Assembly (NCBI GenBank): GCA_020638395.1
Contig: JACKIP010000004.1
Span: forward strand, 107,521 to 171,520
Length of the DNA: 64,000 nt
DNA from: Rhodospirillales bacterium
Lineage (GTDB): Bacteria; Pseudomonadota; Alphaproteobacteria; Micavibrionales; Micavibrionaceae
Reading direction: 5' to 3'
The notes under the pieces were generated by a model, which did no database searches, was not told the DNA's origin, and worked only from the letters and a program-made list of their open reading frames with translations. Shown one piece after another: positions 33,400 through 41,799 of the stretch (position 1 is the stretch's first letter; every line of letters starts with the position of its first letter). The position numbers and the translations under genes are program-made.

Positions 33400-35442
33400 T
33401 TAGAACATCCCCTCGTAAATCACCCAGCTAATGACGGCAATTAAGCCAATTATCATTACGAAGGCATATTGATAGACATAACCGGACTGAAATTTCCGCA
33501 AGGCCCCGCCTCCGGCAGCCGCAGCCTGTGACATACCATCAGCCCCCAGCGCATCAATCACTTTTTTATCGCTGACAGAAAACATCCGGCCAAATCCAAT
33601 CGCGCCTTCTTTAAACAGGATATTATAGAGCTCATCAAAGTACCATTTGTGGAAAAACAGAGCATGAAGCGGTTTAAAGAGACGGGAAATCAGCGCGGGA
33701 AATCCCTGCGTCCAGAGGTAGGCAACATAGGCCAGTACGATCCCCAGAATACCCACTCCGGTCGGCAGAAGTTTGACCCATTCCGGCACATGGTGCGCCG
33801 CTTCCAGCGTGTCATTTTCGTGAAGAACTTTGATGCTTGTCCGCCAGAATCCAAAGCGGTTCCAAGCATGCGGATCTTCTTCCCGCTCATCCAGAACCGG
33901 CGCCTCCACGTCACGTTCAATGTCCATATGCTCCGCCACGACTTCTGTATGAACCTGTTCCTGTTTGGCATATCCGCTGCCCACAAACGGTTCATAGAAT
34001 ACGGCACCGGAAAACAGCGCCCCCACCGCAAGCACCAGCAAGGGCAGTAACATGACCTTCGGCGATTCGTGGACATGGTGCAGAACTTCCTTCTCCGCAC
34101 GGGGTTTGCCATGAAAGGTCATCAGAATCAGGCGCCAGGAATAAAATGCGGTCATCAGCGCCGCAGAAATCCCCATCCAGTAGGCATACTCGCCAAACCA
34201 GCTATGATCGGCAAAAGCCGATTCCAGAATAATATCCTTGGAATAGTATCCGGCAAAAAACGGAATGCCGGCCAGAGCCAGAGATCCAACCCACATCAGA
34301 ATATACGTCGCCGGGATCAGTTTATAGATGCCGCCCATTTTGCGCATGTCCTGCTCATTCGACATGGCGTGGATAACAGAGCCTGCCCCCAGAAACAGCA
34401 GAGCTTTGAAAAAAGCGTGCGTGACAAGGTGAAACATCGCGGCCCCGTAGGCAGAAACCCCCAGAGCAAAAAACATGTATCCCAGCTGGCTCATGGTGGA
34501 ATAGGCAATCACCCGCTTGATATCAAACTGGGTCATGCCAATGGTTGCCGCGACAAACGCCGTCGTGGCACCAACCAGACAAACCACCATCAGCGCGTCC
34601 GGCGCATATTCAAACACGGGAGAAAACCGCGCCACCAGAAACACGCCGGCGGTGACCATGGTGGCCGCGTGGATCAGGGCAGAGACCGGAGTCGGGCCTT
34701 CCATCGCGTCCGGCAGCCAGGTATGTAGCCCCAGCTGCGCCGATTTACCACAGGCTCCGATAAATAACAGGAGGCAGGCCAGCGTCAGGGCATGCACCTC
34801 CCATCCCATAAAATCAAACATGGCATCGGCATAATGCGGCGCATCGTTAAAAATTGCATCGAATTGCACCGACCCGAAAATCATAAACAGGGTGAACATC
34901 CCCATTACCAACCCGAAATCTCCGACTCGGTTCACGATAAAGGCTTTCATAGCGGCAGAGTTTGCGCTGTGCTTATGGCTCCAGAACCCAATCAATAAAT
35001 AGGACGCCAGTCCTACGCCTTCCCAGCCAAAAAAGAGCTGCAACAGGTTATCGGCGCTGACCAGCATCAGCATGGCGAAGGTAAATAGTGACAGATAGCT
35101 CATGAATCGGCCTTTTGCCGGGTCATGGCTCATATAGCCGATGGAATATACATGGACGCAGGATGACACGATGGTGATAACACACATCATCACAACCGAC
35201 AGCGTGTCGAAGCGAAGGGCCCAATCGACCGAGAAATCTCCCGCTGCAATCCAGGTAAACAGAGGCAGCGTACGGTCATGTCCGTAAAGAGCAACATCAA
35301 AAAACAGAGCGATCGAACACAAAGCCGCAAGGATAACCCCGGCACAGGTTACGAACTGTGCCCCGCGGTCTCCTATTTTCTTTCCGAACAGAAACGCACC
35401 CAGAAAGGCCGCCAGCGGGGTGAGGATTGCAAGATATTCCAT
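33400..35442 (-). CDS. nuoL: NADH-quinone oxidoreductase subunit L
   Basis: 680 residues, the most distal antiporter-like pump of complex I, with the long C-terminal lateral helix over about 560-640. Motifs: FFGWEGVGLASYLLIGFW, HTWLPDAMEGPTPVSALIH and AYSTMSQLGYMFFALG. It lies 6 bp after nuoK. Confidence 0.97.
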   Translation of the reverse strand: MEYLAILTPLAAFLGAFLFGKKIGDRGAQFVTCAGVILAALCSIALFFDVALYGHDRTLPLFTWIAAGDFSVDWALRFDTLSVVMMCVITIVSSCVHVYSIGYMSHDPAKGRFMSYLSLFTFAMLMLVSADNLLQLFFGWEGVGLASYLLIGFWSHKHSANSAAMKAFIVNRVGDFGLVMGMFTLFMIFGSVQFDAIFNDAPHYADAMFDFMGWEVHALTLACLLLFIGACGKSAQLGLHTWLPDAMEGPTPVSALIHAATMVTAGVFLVARFSPVFEYAPDALMVVCLVGATTAFVAATIGMTQFDIKRVIAYSTMSQLGYMFFALGVSAYGAAMFHLVTHAFFKALLFLGAGSVIHAMSNEQDMRKMGGIYKLIPATYILMWVGSLALAGIPFFAGYYSKDIILESAFADHSWFGEYAYWMGISAALMTAFYSWRLILMTFHGKPRAEKEVLHHVHESPKVMLLPLLVLAVGALFSGAVFYEPFVGSGYAKQEQVHTEVVAEHMDIERDVEAPVLDEREEDPHAWNRFGFWRTSIKVLHENDTLEAAHHVPEWVKLLPTGVGILGIVLAYVAYLWTQGFPALISRLFKPLHALFFHKWYFDELYNILFKEGAIGFGRMFSVSDKKVIDALGADGMSQAAAAGGGALRKFQSGYVYQYAFVMIIGLIAVISWVIYEGMF

Positions 35443-35448
35443 GTGCCG

Positions 35449-35757
35449 TTACCCTTTCATATTCGCAATATCATCCACCGCGATGGAGCCGCGGATACGG
35501 AAGAAGGTCACCAGAATGGCCAGTCCGATTGCGGCTTCGGCGGCGGCAACGGTCAGAATGAACATCGAAAAGACCTGCCCGGACAGATCATCCAGATAGG
35601 CCGAAAAGGCAACGAAATTGATATTCACTGCCAGCAGCATCAGCTCGATCGACATGAGAATAATAATCACATTTTTCCGGTTCAAAAAAATGCCAAAGAC
35701 CCCGAGGGTAAACAATATCCCCGCGAGAGTCAGAAAGTGCATCAGTCCTATTTCCAT
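35449..35757 (-). CDS. nuoK: NADH-quinone oxidoreductase subunit K
   Basis: 102 residues and three membrane helices, with RKNVIIILMSIELMLLAVN (conserved Glu in helix 2) and AAAEAAIGLAILV (second Glu in helix 3). Standard length. It lies 2 bp after nuoJ. Confidence 0.98.
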   Translation of the reverse strand: MEIGLMHFLTLAGILFTLGVFGIFLNRKNVIIILMSIELMLLAVNINFVAFSAYLDDLSGQVFSMFILTVAAAEAAIGLAILVTFFRIRGSIAVDDIANMKG

Positions 35758-35759
35758 CC

Positions 35760-36368
35760 TTATACCCCCGTTCCCGGTGCGACCTTTTTGACTTCCAGCA
35801 CATCCGAGGCCTTCCGGGCGTATTGCTCGGCGACCTTCTGGCGCTTAACGCCCGGACGTTCGCGCAATGTCAGAACAATGGCTCCGATCATCGCCACCAG
35901 CAGGATCATTCCGGCTCCCTGAAATACAAAGATGTAGTCCGTATAAAGAACCCGCCCCAGCGCTTCGGTATTCGTGATAGCGGCATCCGCTCCGCCCAGA
36001 AGTTCCTGTTTCAGAAGGGCCGGGTGCCCCTGCCATGTCTGATAGACCATAATAAGCTCGGTCAACAGCACCACCCCCAGTAATAATCCAAGAGGCACAT
36101 ACCGCATGCCGCCCTTGCGCAGAGCGGAAAAATCCATATTCAGCATCATTACCACAAACAGGAACAGGACCGCCACCGCGCCGACATAGACGATCACCAG
36201 CAGCATACCAATGAATTCAGCCCCCAGCAGAATAAACAATCCGGCCGCATTAAAAAAGGCGAGGATCAGGAACAAAACGGAGTGCACCGGATTTTTCGCG
36301 GTAATGACCATAAGGGCACTCAGCGTTAAAACTCCGGCAAACAGATAAAAGACAATAGCGGCGAGCAT
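35760..36368 (-). CDS. nuoJ: NADH-quinone oxidoreductase subunit J
   Basis: 202 residues, five membrane helices, with NPVHSVLFLILAFFNAAGLF and EFIGMLLVIVYVGAVAVLFLFVVMML, the NuoJ signature. The C-terminus is a charged tail. It heads this cluster; nuoA-I, usually directly upstream, are not here, and tRNA-Pro lies 221 bp upstream on the other strand. I see only a weak ribosome-binding site before the ATG. Confidence 0.97.
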   Translation of the reverse strand: MLAAIVFYLFAGVLTLSALMVITAKNPVHSVLFLILAFFNAAGLFILLGAEFIGMLLVIVYVGAVAVLFLFVVMMLNMDFSALRKGGMRYVPLGLLLGVVLLTELIMVYQTWQGHPALLKQELLGGADAAITNTEALGRVLYTDYIFVFQGAGMILLVAMIGAIVLTLRERPGVKRQKVAEQYARKASDVLEVKKVAPGTGV

Positions 36369-36547
36369 GAAACAGCCTGATTCTTCTTCAAAATGTTAAA
36401 ACGATTATTCTTTAATCACGGACATGAGTCCAGAGGCCAAAACTTATTTTATTTTCTGCCGCTTGACAAGCCGCGCCGTTAAAAATAAAGCAGTGTTCTC
36501 TGAAAAAACCTCAGGCAGTGGCTCATTGGGTTGTCTGCAAATAAATC

Positions 36548-36577
36548 TTGCAAGGCGGGGCCGGAACAGGCTATATC
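36548..36577 (+). promoter_or_regulatory. Predicted promoter of tRNA-Pro
   Basis: TTGCAA (36548) and TATATC (36572), 18 bp apart, end 12 bp before the mature tRNA. A GC-rich spacer and this position suit a stable-RNA promoter. A second candidate, TTGACA at 36463 with TAAAGC at 36486, lies further upstream. Confidence 0.45.
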
Positions 36578-36589
36578 AGTATCCCATGT

Positions 36590-36666
36590 CGGGGTGTGGC
36601 GCAGTCTGGTAGCGCGCATCGTTCGGGACGATGAGGCCGTAGGTTCGAATCCTATCACCCCGACCA
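36590..36666 (+). tRNA. tRNA-Pro (anticodon CGG)
   Basis: A 77-nt cloverleaf with encoded CCA. Acceptor CGGGGTG / CACCCCG, D arm GCGC...GCGC, anticodon stem CATCG / CGATG with loop TTCGGGA (anticodon CGG at 36624-36626), T arm GTAGG-TTCGAAT-CCTAT... ending in discriminator A and CCA. It decodes CCG. Confidence 0.96.
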
Positions 36667-36669
36667 TTG

Positions 36670-36825
36670 CATTTCATGGCGTTATTTGCGTGAACGATGA
36701 CACGATAAATTTCACCCCGCAAAATTAAGACAAAGCTTTTTCATCGTCATGGCACGCCCCCGTCCATGTAATCTATGGATTGCCGGCACAAGGCGTGTGA
36801 TGACGAGAAAAAAATGGTTTTGAGG
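36670..36825. repeat. Dispersed repeat debris after tRNA-Pro
   Basis: Contains inverted family A pieces (TTGCGTGAACGATG, CGCAAAATTAAGACAAAG) and a CGTCATGGCACGCC...GTGTGATGACGAG palindromic element. No duplication of the tRNA 3' end is seen here, so nothing points to an integrase site. Confidence 0.6.
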
Positions 36826-36941
36826 TTAAGAGCCTCTATTTTTGCACCAAGGCCGTTTTTAGACTACGATGTTCCATCGTTGAAAAAAGCATCTTTTTCT
36901 CATCATCTCTTTTTGCTAAAGATTAAAAAATGGAGAATGCC

Positions 36942-37475
36942 ATGGGTGCAAAAGAAAAACAGAGAACGCACTTTTACTACCAGATTGACAAGCGGTTGTT
37001 CACGCTGGACGTCAAGCTGACCAGCGGCCCCATGACAGAGACTTTTTGCAAGGCCAACAAAAAAATCGTTCGTCGGATTGAAGTGCGCGGAGATCAGACT
37101 CTGGCCGAGCTACACGAGGCGATTTACGCGGCTTTCGACCGCGAGGAGGAGCATATGTTCGAATTCCGCTTGAACGAGCGCGAATATATGGACTTGGACG
37201 CGAAACGCTATGTTCTGCCCTTTGTGATGGAGGATGACTGGGGCGACAGGGACAAACCGGCGGGCGATGTCACAACGACGACCATCGGCACGCTGGATTT
37301 GAAGGAAGGGGATAGTTTCAATTACTGGTTTGATTTCGGCGATGACTGGTGGCATGAGATCAAAATCGTGTCCATCGCCGACAAAGCGCCGGAGCCTGAA
37401 AAATCCTATCCTAAAATCACCTCCCGCACGGGAAACAGCCCGCCGCAATACCCCGATTGGGATGAAATGGCGTGA
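36942..37475 (+). CDS. pRiA4b ORF-3-like protein
   Basis: 177 residues. The pattern YQIDKRLFTLDVKLT...CKANKKIVRRIEVRGDQTL followed by LAELHEAIYAAFDREEEHMFEF and the hallmark YWFDFGDDWWHEIKI belongs to the pRiA4b ORF-3-like family (also called the IS1096 TnpR-type passenger family). Its function is unknown; it is often found near mobile elements. I start at 36942 rather than 36930 because GGAG is correctly spaced before it. The C-terminus is short (SPPQYPDWDEMA). Confidence 0.85.
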   Translation: MGAKEKQRTHFYYQIDKRLFTLDVKLTSGPMTETFCKANKKIVRRIEVRGDQTLAELHEAIYAAFDREEEHMFEFRLNEREYMDLDAKRYVLPFVMEDDWGDRDKPAGDVTTTTIGTLDLKEGDSFNYWFDFGDDWWHEIKIVSIADKAPEPEKSYPKITSRTGNSPPQYPDWDEMA

Positions 37476-37539
37476 ATAGCATGACCGCACGTCCGGGAAA
37501 ATCAATCAGGCTTTATCTTGTGGACGGCACACCGTAGGA

Positions 37540-37712
37540 TATAGTGATTACGTTTGAAAATAGGACATTCGTCATTCCCCGGATTTTCGCAGAAAATCCT
37601 AGGGGAATCCATAAACACACATAAACATCAATGGATTGCCTTAGAATTTTCTCTGAAAATTCAGGCAATGACGGTGTTGTAAGATGTCTTAAAATTAAAC
37701 CAAAGCACTATA
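37540..37712. repeat. MITE-like element, family B, copy 2
   Basis: 173 bp from TATAGTGATT to AAAGCACTATA. It has the same two hairpins as the copy at 14531 (CCCCGGATTTTCGCAGAAAA and AGAATTTTCTCTGAAAATTC), plus an 11-bp longer middle (ATAAACACACATAAACATC). Confidence 0.8.
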
Positions 37713-37812
37713 TTTTTCACCGCAGAGGCGCAGGGACCGCAGAGGATAGAGAGGTCTCTTTGCGACCATTGCGCCTCCCTTGCGTTCATGGCATGAACGA
37801 TGAAACAACAAA
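37713..37812. repeat. Family A-type dispersed repeat
   Basis: Starts TTTTCACCGCAGAGGCGCAG and ends GGCATGAACGATGAAACAAC. With the MITE before it, it fills the 37476-37846 gap; no gene is seen. Confidence 0.65.
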
Positions 37813-37846
37813 AATATACTTGAGCAGCCCCGAAAAAAAACGAAAT

Positions 37847-38260
37847 TTATTCGTCCAGATCACTGGTAACGCCGGCCATATCTTCGAGGGTCGGAACGCT
37901 ATCCTCATCATCGGCAGCATCATCCATATCTTCTTCAGAATAAGATTCAATAATCTGCCCCTGACTGGCCATTCTCGCCCATTCTTCCTCGCCGTCCATC
38001 AGGTCGATCACGGAATCATCGTCTTCTTCGTTTTCGACGATTTTCTGACGGCTTTGGACCAGCTCTTCCTTCAGATCAGGAACCGAAACGGTTTCTTCGG
38101 CGATTTCACGCAGCGCAACGACCGGATTTTTATCATTATCCCGATCAATTGTCAGGGCTGCGCCAGACCCGATCTTGCGCGCACGCTGTGCCGCGACCAT
38201 GACTAGCTCAAAACGATTTTCAACCTTATCAACGCAATCTTCGACCGTCACACGTGCCAT
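37847..38260 (-). CDS. rpoZ: RNA polymerase omega subunit
   Basis: 137 residues. MARVTVEDCVDKVENRFELV and AAQRARKIGSGAALTIDRDNDKNPVVALREIAE are the omega signature; omega helps assemble RNA polymerase and binds ppGpp. The C-terminal 70 residues are a strongly acidic extension (ENEEDDDSVIDLMDGEEEW) longer than in E. coli (91 residues total), as in other alphaproteobacteria. AAGGAA precedes the ATG. It lies divergent from the SDR gene. Confidence 0.96.
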   Translation of the reverse strand: MARVTVEDCVDKVENRFELVMVAAQRARKIGSGAALTIDRDNDKNPVVALREIAEETVSVPDLKEELVQSRQKIVENEEDDDSVIDLMDGEEEWARMASQGQIIESYSEEDMDDAADDEDSVPTLEDMAGVTSDLDE

Positions 38261-38329
38261 TGAATTTTCCTTCTTTTTTTCTTGAGATTTGAGTTTTATA
38301 GTTCCTGAAACAAAAGATCAAGTTTTTTC

Positions 38330-39121
38330 ATGTCCCTACTCTCTATAAAAAACCCGAAACACCTTATCATCACCGGGGCCTCCAGTGGAATTGGCCGGGC
38401 GCTGGCAGTTGAATATGCGGCGCCCGGTGTTGTTCTTGGCCTGACCGGCCGAAATGAGAACCGTCTGCAAGACACAGCGCGCGCGTGCCGGGAGAAAGGC
38501 GCAAGCGTTGATTTTCTGGCTGCAGATCTTCAGGACACCGAAAAAATCACGCGGTGGATGCGGCAATTTGATCAACAACATCCGGTTGATCTGGTGATTT
38601 CCAATGCTGGCATCTCCGGCGGTCCGAAAGATCAGGACGCGCTCGAAACAGATGCAGAGCTCCGGCATATTTTCGAGGTGAATGTATTTGCGGCTATTCA
38701 GGTTGCGCAGGCCTTATACGATGCGATGAAAGCGCGGGGATACGGGCAAATTGCCCTGACCGGCTCTATTGCCGGGTTTCAGGGCTGGGCGGGCGCCCCG
38801 GCTTATATCGCGTCCAAAGCTGCCCTGCACGCCTATGCCGAGTCCCTGCGGATGAAGGCGCACCCGCATCATCTTTGCGTCACGATTATTGCACCGGGAT
38901 TCGTTGACACCGCCATGACCGCCAAAAACGAATTCCCCATGCCGTTTATGATCGCGGCAGACAAAGCGGCGCAGATCATTCGGGCGGGTCTGGCCCGCAA
39001 CAAACGCTATATTATCTTTCCGAAACGAATGTATCTGCTCTCCCTGCTGGCGCGGATCACCCCAGAGGCCTTGCTGCTCCGGCTTGCGGCGCGGATGAAA
39101 GGAAAATCTCCTCTGCCCTGA
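38330..39121 (+). CDS. Short-chain dehydrogenase/reductase
   Basis: 263 residues with the classical SDR layout: Rossmann motif TGASSGIGRALA near residue 16, NAG at LVISNAGISG, active-site Ser in LTGSIAGFQG, YxxxK in YIASKAAL, and a hydrophobic C-terminus (YLLSLLARITPEALLLR) that may associate with membranes. It uses NAD(P)H; the substrate cannot be told. It lies alone, divergent from rpoZ. Confidence 0.9.
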   Translation: MSLLSIKNPKHLIITGASSGIGRALAVEYAAPGVVLGLTGRNENRLQDTARACREKGASVDFLAADLQDTEKITRWMRQFDQQHPVDLVISNAGISGGPKDQDALETDAELRHIFEVNVFAAIQVAQALYDAMKARGYGQIALTGSIAGFQGWAGAPAYIASKAALHAYAESLRMKAHPHHLCVTIIAPGFVDTAMTAKNEFPMPFMIAADKAAQIIRAGLARNKRYIIFPKRMYLLSLLARITPEALLLRLAARMKGKSPLP

Positions 39122-39420
39122 ATACGCTGTGTTCTTGTGGCGGGATGTTTTTTAACCACAGAGGCACGGAGGAAGCGGTATCAAAAACAAACAAAGCATC
39201 ATAAACCACGAATGAACACAAATAGACACGAATAGGAAAATATGAGCTTGGTAAATAAATATAGATAAAAATATCCATAAGCTCGTCATCACACGCCTTG
39301 TGTGTGTGATCCATAGATTACACGGACGGTGCCGTGTAATGACGGTGACATAAGGGTTTGAGCGCTTATCATCTATGTTTGTTACCAATGCCAAAAATTG
39401 GTGTGCATTCGTGGTGAAAA
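39122..39420. repeat. Family F repeat interrupted by a MITE-like element, with a family A start
   Basis: Non-coding. Family A start (TAACCACAGAGGCACGGAGG, 39153). Then family F left half (AAAGCATCATAAACCACGAA, 39193 to about 39243) and right half (TTGGTGTGCATTCGTGGTG, from about 39398). Between them is about 150 bp with inverted ends, GGTAAATAAATATAGAT and ATCTATGTTTGTTACC, enclosing CGTCATCACACGCC and CCGTGTAATGACG palindromes. The intact F copies at 28395 and 58516 lack this insert. Confidence 0.75.
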
Positions 39421-39543
39421 TATAGCCCCCTCTGCAAAGCCCAGAATCGTCATTCTGAGCCATAGGCGAAGGATCTTACCTTATTGATAAAAAAGATTCT
39501 TCGCTGCGCTCGGAATGACGGCGAAGGAAGAGACCTCTCTATA
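39421..39543. repeat. MITE-like element, family E, degenerate copy
   Basis: 123 bp from TATAGCCCCCTCTGCAAAGC to AGACCTCTCTATA. It contains CGTCATTCTGAGCC and, inverted, CTCGGAATGACGG, as in the copies at 50782 and 59915. After it, 39544-39648 carries A-type sequence (TCTGCGCTCTCTGCGG) and a final CACACGGACGAAGCCGTGTG palindrome. Confidence 0.7.
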
Positions 39544-39648
39544 CTCTGCGCTCTCTGCGGCTCTGCGGTTAAAAATCAATCGGAATCACACGGACGAAGC
39601 CGTGTGATGACGAGGCCGCAACACAAGTCAGGCTAAACGATCAACGCT

Positions 39649-41460
39649 CTAAACCAGCTTTTTATCGAACTTTTCCGCATCCGGGGACAGGATCATTTCA
39701 TTATGCGCCTTGCCGGACGGGATCATCGGGAAGCAGTTTTCTTTTGGATCAACCCGCACGTCTACAATCGTGACCCGGTCGGTCGCCAGCATATCCTGAA
39801 TCACCTGATCGAGCTGGTCCGGTTTATCCACCCGCATACCGATGCCGCCATAGGCTTCGGCCAGTTTTACAAAATCCGGCAAGGATTCGGAATAGCTTTC
39901 GGAGTAACGCTCCCCGTGCAACAGCTCCTGCCATTGCCGCACCATACCCATCCACTGATTGTTCAGGATGAAAACCTTGACCGGCAACCGATATTGCACC
40001 GCCGTCGTCAGTTCCTGAATATTCATCAGGATGGAGGCCTCCCCGGCGATATCAATCACCAACCCATCCGGATGCGCCATCTGCGTTCCAACGGCCGCCG
40101 GTAGACCGTAGCCCATCGTTCCCAGCCCGCCGGAGGTCATCCAGTGGTTCGGCTCCTCAAAGCCCAGGAATTGCGCGGCCCACATCTGATGCTGTCCGAC
40201 TTCAGTCGTAATATAAACATCGCGTTTGTCCTGCTTCAGGAAGTGTTGCAACCGCTCCAGCGCATATTGCGGCTTGATGATGTCATTGGTCTTGCGATAG
40301 GACAGGCATTTCTGATCGCGCCAGTCTTCTATTTTCGCCCACCAGTCCTTCAGGGCCGGCTGATTGGCCTTAAATCCGCGCTGCTGCCAGATCTTTGTCA
40401 TGGCTTTCAGGGCAGATCCCGCATCGGCGACAATTCCCAGATCAATCCGGACATTTTTATTGATGGAGCTGGGGTCAATATCAATATGGATTTTTTGGGA
40501 ATGCGGTGAGAACGCATCCAGCCGCCCGGTAACGCGGTCATCAAAGCGGGCGCCGATGTTAATCATCACGTCACACTCATGCATCGCCATATTGGCTTCG
40601 ACGGTTCCGTGCATCCCCAGCATCCCCAGCCATTGGTTATCAGAGGCCGGATACGCCCCCAGCCCCATCAGGGTAGAAGTAATCGGAAATCCGGTCATGC
40701 GGACAAACTCCCGCAGAGCCGCTGAGGCATCCGGTCCCGCGTTAATCACGCCGCCGCCAGTGTAAAATATCGGACGTTTGGCTGACGCGATCATCTCAAC
40801 CGCCGCCTGAAGCGCGGCGTCGTTTGCCTCCGTCTGTGGATTGTATTGCGCCAGCAAATCACACTCCGCAGCAGATTTATAAATCCCTTCGGCGAACTGG
40901 ACATCCTTTGGCAGGTCAATCACAACCGGCCCCGGACGCCCGGAGCGGGCAACATGAAACGCCTCGTGGATCACTTCCGCCAGTTTATTCACATCCTTGA
41001 CCAGATAATTATGCTTGGTACAGGCGCGGGTGATCCCCGTCGTATCAGCTTCCTGAAACGCGTCGGTTCCAATCAGGAATGTTGGCACCTGTCCGCACAG
41101 GCATACCATCGGGATAGAATCCAGCATCGCATCGGTCAGCGCCGTGACCGCATTCGTCGCCCCCGGTCCGGAGGTCACCAGACACACGCCTACACTGCCG
41201 GGTTTCGAACGGGCATAGCCCTCCGCCGCGTGTCCTGCTCCCTGCTCATGCCGCACCAGAACGTGCTTGATATGGTTTTGCTGATAGATCGCATCATAAA
41301 TCGGAAGGACAGCTCCGCCCGGATAGCCAAAGATCGTATCCACGCCCTGCTCTTTCATTGCGCGCATGACCATCTGCGCTCCGGTCATTTTTTCCGGTTG
41401 AGCTTGCGGGGTTTCTGCCGTTGTTTTCGGCTTGATGGGTTCAATTTGGGCGGTTGGCAT
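39649..41460 (-). CDS. ilvB: Acetolactate synthase large subunit
   Basis: First common step of branched-chain amino acid synthesis (ThDP, FAD). 603 residues: TIFGYPGGAVLPIYDAI, catalytic Glu in RHEQGAGHAAEGYAR, FAD-binding middle domain, and the C-terminal ThDP domain with TSGGLGTMGYGLPAA, IDIAGEASILMNIQE and FILNNQWMGMVRQWQ. In homologues I know, the GEA here is GDG or GDA, whose Asp binds Mg; Glu at that place is unusual. I start at 41460 (MPTAQIEP) because AAGGAG lies before it. A leader peptide and attenuator lie upstream. ilvN does not follow; repeats and the opposite-strand SDR gene do. Confidence 0.95.
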   Translation of the reverse strand: MPTAQIEPIKPKTTAETPQAQPEKMTGAQMVMRAMKEQGVDTIFGYPGGAVLPIYDAIYQQNHIKHVLVRHEQGAGHAAEGYARSKPGSVGVCLVTSGPGATNAVTALTDAMLDSIPMVCLCGQVPTFLIGTDAFQEADTTGITRACTKHNYLVKDVNKLAEVIHEAFHVARSGRPGPVVIDLPKDVQFAEGIYKSAAECDLLAQYNPQTEANDAALQAAVEMIASAKRPIFYTGGGVINAGPDASAALREFVRMTGFPITSTLMGLGAYPASDNQWLGMLGMHGTVEANMAMHECDVMINIGARFDDRVTGRLDAFSPHSQKIHIDIDPSSINKNVRIDLGIVADAGSALKAMTKIWQQRGFKANQPALKDWWAKIEDWRDQKCLSYRKTNDIIKPQYALERLQHFLKQDKRDVYITTEVGQHQMWAAQFLGFEEPNHWMTSGGLGTMGYGLPAAVGTQMAHPDGLVIDIAGEASILMNIQELTTAVQYRLPVKVFILNNQWMGMVRQWQELLHGERYSESYSESLPDFVKLAEAYGGIGMRVDKPDQLDQVIQDMLATDRVTIVDVRVDPKENCFPMIPSGKAHNEMILSPDAEKFDKKLV

Positions 41461-41491
41461 GCAGATCTCCTTCAGTTTTACGTCTAAATAC

Positions 41492-41521
41492 AAAAAAGCC
41501 CCGGCGGGTCAGGTCGGGGCG
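41492..41521 (-). terminator. Attenuator terminator of ilvB
   Basis: On the minus strand the stem GCCCCG...CGGGGC is followed by TTTTTT (41497-41492). It lies between the leader peptide stop and the ilvB start, 31 bp before the ilvB ATG. With the leader peptide it forms a classic transcription-attenuation arrangement. Confidence 0.8.
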
Positions 41522-41551
41522 GTTTGGTCGAATGTGGCTAACTTACGCGTA

Positions 41552-41626
41552 TCAGATCCCCGGCCCGGTGCTTTGTCCAAGCACCACCACAAGAAGTCCC
41601 ACAACACTGTTTGAAGCCTTATTCAT
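41552..41626 (-). CDS. ilvB leader peptide, 24 residues
   Basis: A short frame reading MNKASNSVVGLLVVVLGQST and ending GPGI-stop. Nine of 24 residues are Val, Leu or Ile, the amino acids made by the ilv pathway. It is followed by the attenuator terminator and then ilvB. The run VVGLLVVVL contains the control codons. A ribosome stalled there when Val or Leu is scarce would prevent the upstream hairpin (41567-41585) from forming and favour read-through. Confidence 0.8.
   Translation of the reverse strand: MNKASNSVVGLLVVVLGQSTGPGI
41567..41585 (-). promoter_or_regulatory. Pause/1:2 hairpin within the ilv leader
   Basis: A perfect 7-bp stem (GGTGCTT-GGACA-AAGCACC on the minus strand) overlaps the Val/Leu codons of the leader peptide, as expected for the pause hairpin of an attenuator. 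The antiterminator pairing was not worked out in full. Confidence 0.6.
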
Positions 41627-41706
41627 CTATTCCAGATGTTACGCAGTTGTCAAAAACATTGCAAGTATTTTTTATTTTCCGCTGCTCCCCTCTTAATTTT
41701 GGGTTT

Positions 41707-41799
41707 TGTAAATAAAGATAGATGGAAATCCCTATAAAGCCCGTCATCACACGCCTTGTGCGTGTGATGACGAAAAATCAAGTTTTGAGCGGTGGTAAG
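41707..41799. repeat. Dispersed palindromic element (family D)
   Basis: GTAAATAAAGATAGATGGAA, then CGTCATCACACGCCTTGTGC and GTGTGATGACG, ending TTTTGAGCGGTGGTAAG. The left end matches the insert in the family F copy at 39244. It reaches the stop codon of the FG-GAP gene. Confidence 0.7.

Noticed and set aside
36590..36825. An attachment site at tRNA-Pro
   Set aside because: I found no second copy of the tRNA 3' end and no integrase gene nearby.
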